This document shows, one piece after another, positions 1 to 6,127 of a stretch of 15,634 bases of DNA (position 1 is the first letter of the stretch; each line of letters opens with the position of its first letter). Under the pieces are notes generated by a model. The model saw nothing but the letters and a program-made list of their open reading frames with translations, searched no databases and had not been told where the DNA came from. The translations under genes were made by a program, and so were the position numbers. The DNA comes from an uncultured Flavobacteriales bacterium (GTDB taxonomy: Bacteria; Bacteroidota; Bacteroidia; Flavobacteriales; Crocinitomicaceae). The stretch spans positions 1 to 15,634 of the forward strand of contig CAMLDR010000098.1 in NCBI GenBank assembly GCA_946478775.1, in the 5' to 3' direction.

Positions 1-401
1 GAGAGAACGGAGGAAGACCGATGTATTCCTGGTCAATGAACGATCTGCAAACAACCATTTCCGATCGAAATGTGCTCGCTTCTGCTCTCGACCTGATCAA
101 TCTGGTTCCGAATCCCTATTACGCTTATTCGGAGTATGAGCGGAATAAAGTAGATAAGCGGATCAAGATCGTGAACCTGCCGGAAGTTTGTACCGTCACT
201 ATTTATACGATGTCGGGTAAAATGGTCAATCAGTTCAAGAAGGATAACCCGCTGACTTATATGGATTGGACACTTGCAAACCGCGCAGGAATTCCGGTAG
301 CATCCGGTGTGTACTTAGTTCATGTAGATGTTCCGGGAATTGGTGAACGTGTGCTGAAATCCTTTGTTGCAATGCGTGAATTGGATATTGAAGGGTTTTA
401 A
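1..401 (+). CDS. C-terminal end of a large, probably exported protein (5' truncated by the window edge)
   Basis: The reading frame is open from the first bases (codons from position 3) through the ATG at 21, so that ATG is probably internal and the real start lies upstream. The visible tail of about 130 residues contains a VPNPYYAYSEYE motif near residue 30, followed by a beta-strand-rich stretch (VTIYTMSGKMV, then GIPVASGVYLVHVDVPG) and the ending RELDIEGF. From memory, this resembles the C-terminal Ig-like/FlgD-like end of very large Bacteroidota surface or secreted proteins, some annotated as type IX secretion substrates. No catalytic domain is visible, so the function of the whole protein cannot be read here. 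Its stop codon overlaps the stop of the convergent gene on the other strand. The tail family is fairly sure; the protein's role is unknown. Confidence 0.8.
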   Translation, partial: ENGGRPMYSWSMNDLQTTISDRNVLASALDLINLVPNPYYAYSEYERNKVDKRIKIVNLPEVCTVTIYTMSGKMVNQFKKDNPLTYMDWTLANRAGIPVASGVYLVHVDVPGIGERVLKSFVAMRELDIEGF

Positions 402-604
402 GATTCCAGGAATACAAGCAGGAACATCAATCCAATGATCAGCAGGAGCAGGAACAGCTTGGGATCTTTGTACAAGGGCCGTTTCGGACGCTTTGCCAAA
501 CGCTCATATTTATGAGAAAGCGAGGCAAAATCTTTGTAACGCACCAGTTGTTCCTTGGTGGGTTCTTGTGATTTTTCGTTCGATATTCTTTGAAATTTTC
601 TCAT
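398..604 (-). CDS. Small tail-anchored membrane protein, unknown function, coupled to an ECF sigma factor
   Basis: This 68-residue protein has a hydrophilic, lysine/arginine-rich N-terminal part (residues 1-48) and one hydrophobic segment at about 49-66 (LFLLLLIIGLMFLLVFL), then a two-residue tail. That is the layout of a tail-anchored inner-membrane protein with its bulk in the cytoplasm. Its ATG overlaps the TGA of the upstream sigma factor gene (ATGA, 601-604), which indicates translational coupling and a shared mRNA. I recognise no family. The position after an ECF sigma gene invites the idea of a membrane partner or regulator, but no anti-sigma domain (zinc-binding ASD motif, FecR-like or RskA-like fold) is visible. 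Coding status is supported by the coupling and the clean membrane segment. Function is inference only. Confidence 0.75.
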   Translation of the reverse strand: MRKFQRISNEKSQEPTKEQLVRYKDFASLSHKYERLAKRPKRPLYKDPKLFLLLLIIGLMFLLVFLES

Positions 605-1164
605 GATTCGCGTTTCCAGTTTGTATTGATCTTCTCCAGCAGCCTGTAAATTCTCATTTTAGCATTTGCTTCGCTAATATGATAGATATCGGCAATTTCT
701 TTGAAACTGAGTTCCTGGAAAAATCGTAATTCTATTAAATCCGTTTGGGTGTCATCTAAGTTATTGATTATTTCAATCAGTTGGTCTAAATCTTCTTGTC
801 GAATGGAACTCTCGCCGCTTTCTTCCAAAATGGAATAGAGCTGACGGTCATTGATTTCAACGGAATAGTTCTTTTTTTCAGAACGGAAGAACATATTTAC
901 TTCGTTTTGGGCAATGCGGTAAAGCCAGGCGCTGAACGGAAGTCCGCGGTCCTCGTATTTGGTAATGTTGGCCATTGCCTTGATGAAACATTGCTGTACC
1001 AAATCACCTGCTACTTCCTCATTTCCTCCAAGCCGTTTAAAAATAAACCGGAATATCTGTTCAAAATAGCGCTCATAAAGCGGTCCGAAATGCCTGTGGT
1101 CTTTTTGAGCAAGTTCGATTTGCTGAGCTTCGTTGAATGCAGTATGTGTTTTTTTCTTAAACAA
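601..1164 (-). CDS. ECF-type RNA polymerase sigma-70 factor
   Basis: This 187-residue alternative sigma factor directs RNA polymerase to specific promoters. Region 2 spans about residues 27-97: the -10 binding and core-binding helices, with a DLVQQCFIKAM segment and then FSAWLYRIAQNEV, the typical ECF 'W-LYRIA-N' motif. A variable linker follows. Region 4 spans about 126-180 and includes the helix-turn-helix LSFKEIADIYHISEANAKMRI, which reads the -35-type element. Length and order are normal for ECF factors. The annotated start is TTG at 1164; an in-frame TGA lies just upstream (1177-1179) and no in-frame ATG occurs until deep inside region 2. A different-frame ATG at 1180 would give a seven-residue ORF overlapping this start. 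The gene is followed, with a 4-bp overlap, by a small membrane protein gene. No anti-sigma gene is recognisable nearby. Confidence 0.93.
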   Translation of the reverse strand: MFKKKTHTAFNEAQQIELAQKDHRHFGPLYERYFEQIFRFIFKRLGGNEEVAGDLVQQCFIKAMANITKYEDRGLPFSAWLYRIAQNEVNMFFRSEKKNYSVEINDRQLYSILEESGESSIRQEDLDQLIEIINNLDDTQTDLIELRFFQELSFKEIADIYHISEANAKMRIYRLLEKINTNWKRES

Positions 1165-1250
1165 AGTTCGGAGTTTTCATAGGTAATGAAGTGTTTTGGA
1201 AAAGTAACAAAGTAATTACGAATTTCTAATGGCTAATTCCGAATTGTTTT

Positions 1251-1304
1251 GATAATTAAGTAATTCTATCCCGATAGCTATCGGGATAGAATTACTTAAT
1301 TATC
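1251..1304. repeat. Perfect 54-bp palindrome (27-bp arms, no spacer)
   Basis: Every base from 1251 to 1277 pairs with 1278 to 1304, with the centre between 1277 and 1278; position 1250 breaks the symmetry. The core (1268-1287) reads ATCCCGATAGCTATCGGGAT and is flanked by AT-rich arms. The palindrome contains the stop codon (1300-1302) of the AlkD-like gene, so on the minus strand it forms a strong hairpin at the 3' end of that operon. No T-run follows it. It could act as a terminator or mRNA-stabilising stem, or be a member of a dispersed palindromic repeat family. From memory, the CCCGATAGCTATCGGG core recurs in Flavobacteriales genomes, but I could not check this. Confidence 0.92.
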
Positions 1305-1977
1305 TAAGGTATTTACTCGCTTCCCTCAAAGCCAATCCTTTAATGGGATTATTCCCAAGGATCCGGATTACTTCTTCGGGTTTGTATTTGGATAATTGTC
1401 TCAAGGACCAGCCAATGGCTTTCTGAATAAAGAATTCGTTGTTCCCGTTTAGTTGCTGAATGAGGTTTTCCAGGTAAGCACTGTCAACCTGGTCTTTGTA
1501 TTTTAATTGGTAAATCAGGCAGGAACGCTGCAGCCAAAAGGATTCGTGATAACGCCATTTTTCGAATGTTTCCCTGGCTTTTTCAGGAAACAGGAGTGCC
1601 CATTTGCCCAAATAGTTCGAAGCAATGGAGTCAACACTGTCCCACCAGGATTTTTGATCCAGGAGCCATTCCAATTCTGCCGCATCTTCTTCTGAATAGA
1701 ATTTCTTTGGCCACGAATTGAGGTAATCAATTGCCGTATGGTGGTAATCGCGCTCTTCTTTTTCCCAAAGAGCGCGAATAATAGACCACCTGAGTTTTCT
1801 GTCTTCAATTGTTTTGAGGGAATCAACCCAGCTTTTTTGAGCCGCTCTTCGAATGTCCGTTTTCATTCCAATGAATGGAAACTGGTCTCGCATATATGCA
1901 CTGGCGGTTTGCCCGCGTTTTGCATGACGAAAGGGTTCAAAGAGTTCTTCCAGTTGGCTGATTGTTTCCTCAACCAT
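1300..1977 (-). CDS. DNA alkylation repair protein, AlkD-like HEAT-repeat DNA glycosylase
   Basis: This 225-residue, largely helical protein matches the DNA alkylation repair (AlkD) family, which excises positively charged N3- and N7-alkylpurines without base flipping. The diagnostic segment KSWWDSVDSIASNYLG lies at about 109-124, and FWLQRSCLIYQL at about 147-158. W112, D116 and R151 have the same spacing (4 and 35 residues) as the W109, D113 and R148 catalytic residues of Bacillus cereus AlkD. Length is normal for the family. The ATG at 1977 follows the carbonic anhydrase stop after only two bases, so the gene is the last of a SulP-carbonic anhydrase-alkD transcript. Its own stop codon is buried in a 54-bp palindrome. 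The family call is strong; the metabolic link to its operon partners is not evident. Confidence 0.92.
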   Translation of the reverse strand: MVEETISQLEELFEPFRHAKRGQTASAYMRDQFPFIGMKTDIRRAAQKSWVDSLKTIEDRKLRWSIIRALWEKEERDYHHTAIDYLNSWPKKFYSEEDAAELEWLLDQKSWWDSVDSIASNYLGKWALLFPEKARETFEKWRYHESFWLQRSCLIYQLKYKDQVDSAYLENLIQQLNGNNEFFIQKAIGWSLRQLSKYKPEEVIRILGNNPIKGLALREASKYLR

Positions 1978-1979
1978 AT

Positions 1980-2606
1980 TTAAAACTGGTAAAACTGGAA
2001 TACAGGCTTCAAATCTGTTGCTTTACTGATAGAAGTTCCCATATCTCGCAGCACCCCGTCTTTCAGGCTGTAAACCAATGCGTGGATCTCCAGCGGATTT
2101 CCCTGTTGCCACTCTTCCTGGATGAAAGAAATCTTAGCCATATTAACCGATTGCTGAATGGCGTTCAGTTCCACCAGGCGGTTTGTTCTTTCTTCCATAT
2201 CGGCTATATTTTCCAGTTCTGTCTGATTTTTTAAGTAGACATTTTTGATGCTTACCAGCCAGTTATCAAGGAATCCGAAGCTGTTGTTGCTCATTGCTGC
2301 AGCAACACCACCACAACCGTAATGGCCCACGATCAAAATGTGTTTTACTTTCAGGTATTTTACGGCATAGTAAACCACGCTTAAAAGGTTCATGTCCGAG
2401 TTGATCACCTGGTTTGCAATGTTACGCTGAACGAAAATACTTCCCGGAGGAAGGTTTACGATCTCATTTGCCGGTACGCGGCTGTCTGAACAACCTATCC
2501 ACAAGTATTCCGGTGTTTGACCTTGTGATAAGTTATTAAAAAATTCGGGGTCTTTTGCCAATGTCGATTCGACCCATGCTTTATTTCCTTCAAATATTTC
2601 TTTCAT
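1980..2606 (-). CDS. Beta-class carbonic anhydrase
   Basis: This 208-residue cytoplasmic zinc enzyme interconverts CO2 and bicarbonate. The zinc ligands of the beta class are visible: C39 in CSDSR, and H95 and C98 in HYGCGG. The Asp-Arg dyad (D41, R43) that gates the active site is present, as is the PPGSIFVQRNIAN segment (53-65). Length is typical for the Can-type bacterial enzyme. Its ATG lies inside the 3' end of the upstream SulP transporter gene (17-bp overlap, 2590-2606), which implies translational coupling, and the AlkD-like gene follows two bases after its stop. The SulP/carbonic anhydrase pairing is a known arrangement, sometimes seen as a single fused protein, and points to handling of bicarbonate delivered by the transporter. 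Confidence 0.96.
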   Translation of the reverse strand: MKEIFEGNKAWVESTLAKDPEFFNNLSQGQTPEYLWIGCSDSRVPANEIVNLPPGSIFVQRNIANQVINSDMNLLSVVYYAVKYLKVKHILIVGHYGCGGVAAAMSNNSFGFLDNWLVSIKNVYLKNQTELENIADMEERTNRLVELNAIQQSVNMAKISFIQEEWQQGNPLEIHALVYSLKDGVLRDMGTSISKATDLKPVFQFYQF

Positions 2607-4116
2607 CTTCTGTTTCTTTTGGTGTTATAATTTCAATTTCTATGTTTTTGTCTATTGCACGAATTTTAAAATCTTCGATAGATTCAAGAATGTCGTTTGC
2701 CACAAATTTGGCTTCGGTTTGATCTATGATCACTTTTGCATTGTTCGGGATCTTCAGTAAAGTCTCAATTAATGAAGCTTTATTCAGGAACGTCATATGT
2801 TCAGTCAATCGGATATGGTACACCTCATTTTGGACGGAAAGGTAATGAGATAATTTAAAATTGTAATAGAGGATCACTAAGAATGAAACTCCCAATCCAA
2901 TTGATATCCCGATCAGCAAGTCTGTAAAAAGGATTCCGATAATCGTTGCCATGAAAGGAATGAACTGAAGCCAGCCTTCCTTAAAAACTTTTTTAAACAA
3001 AGCAGGTTTTGCCAGTTTGAATCCGACCATGATCAAAATTGCCGCAAGTGATGCGTAGGGGATCAAACTAAACACCTGCGGAATGGAGAAAACGGTAACC
3101 GCTATAAGCAGTCCATGAATAATGGCAGCCAGTTTATTGGTTCCTCCGGCATTGACGTTTGCAGATGTCCGTACCACTACCTGGGTGACAGGAAGTCCGC
3201 CGATCAATCCGGAAGTCATATTAGCAATACCCTGTGCAAGCAATTCCCTGTTTCCGGGAGTAATCCTTTTTTTAACGTCCAGCTTATCCGATGCATCCAC
3301 ACTTAAGAGGGTTTCCAAACTGGCTACAATTGCTATCGTAGCAGCTGTAAGATAGAGTTTGTAATTCGCCCACTGACTGAAATCAGGAAAGGTGAAGAGT
3401 TCTTTGAACGGTTTGCCGGTAATTCCCAAATCCACCCGGTGTTTCGGGATTAAATTCCAGGAAGTGTGCTGCAGGGAAATAGTTGCAATGATTCCGATCA
3501 CTACCACAATGAGTGGTCCGGGAACAAATTTCAGGAACGTTTTCTGAATACTTTTGCTGTCCCAAAGAATAAGCACTCCGATAGAAACAACACAAATCAC
3601 AAGGGCCGGAACGGTAATGTAATTAAAACTGTAAAACAATTCGGAAAAGGTATTGTGTCCATCTTTCTGGAAGAAGGATTCGTCCCCTTCAAAATCGGCA
3701 TCGTACCCTACTGCATGTGGAATCTGTTTGAAAATAATGAGTAATCCGATTGCTGCAAGCATTCCTTTGATCACCACATTCGGGAAATAATAGGAAATGA
3801 AACCGGCCCTTACTAATCCGAGAATGATTTGAATCACTCCTGCAATCACCACTGCTGAAAGGAAGATCTCAAAAGATCCCAAATCGGTAATAGCGGCTGC
3901 TACTATTGCGGCAAGTCCGGCGGCAGGTCCTGAAACTCCGATAGCTGAACCGGAAATAAAACCAACGATAACTCCACCGATAATCCCGGCGATCAAACCT
4001 GAAAATGCAGGAGCCTCAGATGCTAAAGCAATTCCCAAACAGAGTGGAACTGCGACTAAAAATACAACGAGTCCGGCAGGAACATCCTGCTTCCAAGTCT
4101 TGAATAAATTCTTCAT
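2590..4116 (-). CDS. SulP-family anion transporter with C-terminal STAS domain, probably bicarbonate
   Basis: This 508-residue inner-membrane protein has about a dozen hydrophobic segments between residues 12 and 420. It carries SulP signatures: VSGPAAGLAAIV (61-72), in the substrate-binding half-helix region, and GIANMTSGLIGGLPVTQVVV (296-315). A cytoplasmic STAS-like domain follows (about 430-500), including KVIIDQTEAKFVANDILE. SulP members carry sulfate, bicarbonate, dicarboxylates or other anions, and sequence alone does not settle the substrate. The 17-bp overlap with a beta-carbonic anhydrase gene, and the known fusions between these two families, make bicarbonate the best inference. 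Length is normal and the ATG at 4116 opens a typical N-terminus. A small hypothetical gene ends 35 bases upstream on the same strand. I see no convincing promoter in that gap, so the two may share a transcript. Confidence 0.93.
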   Translation of the reverse strand: MKNLFKTWKQDVPAGLVVFLVAVPLCLGIALASEAPAFSGLIAGIIGGVIVGFISGSAIGVSGPAAGLAAIVAAAITDLGSFEIFLSAVVIAGVIQIILGLVRAGFISYYFPNVVIKGMLAAIGLLIIFKQIPHAVGYDADFEGDESFFQKDGHNTFSELFYSFNYITVPALVICVVSIGVLILWDSKSIQKTFLKFVPGPLIVVVIGIIATISLQHTSWNLIPKHRVDLGITGKPFKELFTFPDFSQWANYKLYLTAATIAIVASLETLLSVDASDKLDVKKRITPGNRELLAQGIANMTSGLIGGLPVTQVVVRTSANVNAGGTNKLAAIIHGLLIAVTVFSIPQVFSLIPYASLAAILIMVGFKLAKPALFKKVFKEGWLQFIPFMATIIGILFTDLLIGISIGLGVSFLVILYYNFKLSHYLSVQNEVYHIRLTEHMTFLNKASLIETLLKIPNNAKVIIDQTEAKFVANDILESIEDFKIRAIDKNIEIEIITPKETEDERNI

Positions 4117-4151
4117 GAAAAATTGGATAATGAATAAACTAGTAACTAATG

Positions 4152-4508
4152 TTAGCTGAATTTATATCCAATTTCGGGAGGATTATCGAGTGGTGGCTTT
4201 TCGGAACCAATCGGTTTATCGATGATGGCAGAAAAACTGCTTTTCGTCATTAAGTTGAAATCAATCTCCAAGTTTGAAAGATAAGGGTGCTCTGCCAGGT
4301 GAAGTTCTTCTTCCAGGAGATTGATCCCTCTTTTGCTGCCTCCGCTTTTGTTTTCATCTGTGTCTGAATCACGTTCTTCGCTGTCGTCTTCTTCGGAAAG
4401 CGTGATGGATTGCCTGTCCTCCAGGTAAGTCCACACGAAATTCCCAACGATGTTGCTGGTGAGCGCCATGAGACAAATAAGAGAAATTAAATGCAATCGT
4501 TTAAACAC
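4152..4508 (-). CDS. Small membrane-anchored protein of unknown function (GTG start preferred)
   Basis: From the GTG at 4508 the product is 118 residues. It starts as (M/V)FKRLHLISLICLMALTSN, a basic N-terminus followed by a hydrophobic segment (signal anchor or signal peptide), then an acidic, serine/glutamate/aspartate-rich linker (SEEDDSEERDSDTDENKS) and a short C-terminal region rich in prolines. I recognise no domain. The frame stays open to a TTG at 4544 (130 residues), but that codon lies in a candidate -33 element. A TATATTTA box lies exactly four bases before the GTG, so the shorter start fits better. The gene precedes the SulP transporter by 35 bases on the same strand and could be cotranscribed with it. 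Its reality rests on the membrane-plus-acidic-linker pattern and promoter placement, not on homology. Confidence 0.7.
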   Translation of the reverse strand: MFKRLHLISLICLMALTSNIVGNFVWTYLEDRQSITLSEEDDSEERDSDTDENKSGGSKRGINLLEEELHLAEHPYLSNLEIDFNLMTKSSFSAIIDKPIGSEKPPLDNPPEIGYKFS

Positions 4509-4512
4509 AGCG

Positions 4513-4545
4513 TAAATATAATTACTTATGAAAGCTTCCACCAAA
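4513..4545 (-). promoter_or_regulatory. Candidate Bacteroidota promoter for the 4152-4508 gene
   Basis: Read on the minus strand, TTTG (4545-4542) is followed after 21 bases by TATATTTA (4520-4513), close to the Bacteroidota TTTG / TAnnTTTG consensus (last base A instead of G). The GTG start at 4508 begins four bases after the -7 box, so transcription would begin at or next to the start codon. This is pattern matching only. Confidence 0.5.
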
Positions 4546-4768
4546 GCTTGGGAGGTTTTTTTGTTAAAAAAACAGTTTGGAGATATATTCGGTTCACTTT
4601 TGTTTAATTACTGTCTTTCAATTAATTTAGCCGGGAAATTGCATGGATTATTGAACGTGAGTTTATTAGTTCAGGTAACTGAGGAATAAGCATTCACAAG
4701 TACAGAAGCAAAATTCCCTGAAAACAGATCATTTATCGGGTATTAAGTATTGGTCCAAAAGAGTAGGT

Positions 4769-5335
4769 ATGACAAAAGCAGATTTGCGTCAAAAGTATAA
4801 GGAAATGAGGCTTCAACTTTCTCCCGGCGAGATTGAACGGCTCTCGGAAACAATTGTTGAACAAACATTGACCCATTTTCAACTTTCTGAAAAAACAATT
4901 TCTTTATTTCTTCCCATTGAAAGACAGCGCGAGGTAAATACCTACCTGCTTCTGGAAAGGGCCATCGGTATTGGCGCTTCCGTGGCTATTCCGAAGTCAA
5001 ATTTTGAGAGTATGGAAATGCGCCATTACCTGTTCGAATCAACAGATCAACTGGAAGTCAACCAGAAAGGAATCCCGGAACCAAAGAAAGGAAAAGTCAT
5101 CGCTGCTGACCGCTTTGATTTGGTGTTTGTGCCCCTTTTGGCTGCTGATGTGAAAGGAAACAGAGTAGGTTATGGAAAAGGTTTCTACGATCGTTTCCTG
5201 CGTAAATGTGCTCCGAATTGCATCTTTGTCGGATTACACTATTTTGATCCGGAAGCAAAGATCGAAGATGTACTGCCAACCGACATCCGTCTGAATGCCC
5301 TGGTTACTCCAACAAAAGTGATCCGCTTCGACTAA
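4769..5335 (+). CDS. 5-formyltetrahydrofolate cyclo-ligase
   Basis: This 188-residue cytoplasmic enzyme converts 5-formyltetrahydrofolate to 5,10-methenyltetrahydrofolate using ATP, returning the inactive formyl folate to the one-carbon pool. The family's hallmark loop GNRVGYGKGFYDRFL (130-144), which binds ATP and substrate, is intact. The N-terminal TKADLRQKYKEMR helix, the SLFLPIERQREVNT segment (45-58) and the GIPEPK motif (101-106) also fit the family. Length is normal. The ATG at 4769 follows a purine-rich AGAGTAGGT, a weak ribosome-binding candidate. The gene is divergent from the 4152-4508 gene, with about 260 bases between the two starts, and no neighbour suggests an operon. In E. 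coli the homologue is called ygfA/fau. Confidence 0.95.
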   Translation: MTKADLRQKYKEMRLQLSPGEIERLSETIVEQTLTHFQLSEKTISLFLPIERQREVNTYLLLERAIGIGASVAIPKSNFESMEMRHYLFESTDQLEVNQKGIPEPKKGKVIAADRFDLVFVPLLAADVKGNRVGYGKGFYDRFLRKCAPNCIFVGLHYFDPEAKIEDVLPTDIRLNALVTPTKVIRFD

Positions 5336-5491
5336 AGACGGAATGAGACGTAATTGAACTAGTGTTTGATGACATCCTTTGCGCTCTATATTATTCTGCC
5401 CTTGCTCATTTCATTTTCGCTCTCATTCTGTTATACTGAAATAGTTTAACCGATCCGAAACAAAATCGATCGAATCTCCGTTTAAAGAATT

Positions 5492-6052
5492 GTGAAATAC
5501 TGCGTATTGATTTTACTGCTTTTGTGCTCGTTTTCATTTTCTAAAGTGAAACAGCCTTCTTATCGAATTGTTTTTGGTGCAAAGATATCCACAGGGGCAA
5601 ATTCAAGCGTAGTGAGTTTTGTGGCTATGAGGTACTCCGACGACGGAATTCTCCGGGCAAAAAGGTCTTTCACCAGTAGAGACGAATTCATCAAGGTTTT
5701 GAGCGGGTATTGGCCCAGTCCTTTCAATCCGGGTAAGATTGATTATTTCAGACAAAATAAGATCATTGGCGGCGTTTTTGTGAACGATACGATCCGCGTT
5801 GAAATGGGCTATTGTCCTGCACTCGACAGTTTGTGGAAGATCCGTTTTTCAGACTGGCCCTACCATGGGAGAAATGAAGCCGGTTGGAGTTTGAATCGCA
5901 CCAGGCCAAGCCTGAAACAGGAAGAGTACCTGGCAAAAAGGTATCACATCAAACAGCTGGATTTCGATTATATTGTAGATACGAATTTCTGGAAGCTGTT
6001 ATATGATGTAACAGATTCCACGTGGATTGAGAATTATAAGTTTATTCAGTAG
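5492..6052 (+). CDS. Secreted or periplasmic protein of unknown function
   Basis: The 186-residue product starts at a GTG (5492), nine bases after an in-frame TAA, with a clear signal peptide: MKYCVLILLLLCSFSFS, probably cleaved near residue 17-18. The mature part mixes beta-prone and aromatic-rich stretches (GYWPSPFNPGKIDYF, IRFSDWPYHGRNEAGW) and has one cysteine in the middle (GYCPAL). No lipobox cysteine follows the signal peptide. I recognise no domain. No ATG alternative preserves the signal peptide, and there is no strong promoter. The gene stands alone between the cyclo-ligase gene and a terminator belonging to the opposite strand. Coding status rests on the signal peptide and the length of the open frame; function is unknown. 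Confidence 0.78.
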   Translation: MKYCVLILLLLCSFSFSKVKQPSYRIVFGAKISTGANSSVVSFVAMRYSDDGILRAKRSFTSRDEFIKVLSGYWPSPFNPGKIDYFRQNKIIGGVFVNDTIRVEMGYCPALDSLWKIRFSDWPYHGRNEAGWSLNRTRPSLKQEEYLAKRYHIKQLDFDYIVDTNFWKLLYDVTDSTWIENYKFIQ

Positions 6053-6065
6053 AAAAAGGTTGTTT

Positions 6066-6101
6066 CAAAAAAAGTGGGCACGCGATTAATCGCGTGCCCA
6101 C
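6066..6101 (-). terminator. Intrinsic terminator of the GT2 glycosyltransferase gene
   Basis: Positions 6074-6101 form a perfect 28-bp palindrome whose half is GTGGGCACGCGATT. On the minus strand it is followed by seven T residues (6073-6067), so it is a strong rho-independent terminator for the gene ending at 6128. On the plus strand no T-run follows, so it would end the upstream plus-strand gene less well. The ACGCGATTAATCGCGT core also looks like a dispersed palindromic repeat. Confidence 0.85.
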
Positions 6102-6127
6102 AAGGTTCTCAAATTAGTTTAATTGAT

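Noticed and set aside
796..1182. 128-residue open frame antisense to the sigma factor gene
   Set aside because: It lies entirely over a well-supported ECF sigma gene on the other strand; its cysteine/phenylalanine-rich product has no domain character.
1208..1215. TTACTTTG on the minus strand as the sigma gene -7 box
   Set aside because: One mismatch and no TTG at -33 distance, so it is not strong enough to list as a promoter.
2590..4116. Calling the SulP protein a sulfate permease
   Set aside because: No sulfate-assimilation gene is nearby and the coupled gene encodes carbonic anhydrase, so bicarbonate is the better inference.
4250..4447. 65-residue frame inside the small hypothetical gene
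   Set aside because: Same strand, different frame. The enclosing frame has a membrane segment and a promoter-like context, while this one has neither.
4555..4573. A/T hairpin (T-run, GTT, A-run) as a terminator
   Set aside because: The stem has only one G-C pair and it lies in a divergent promoter region, where no gene ends.
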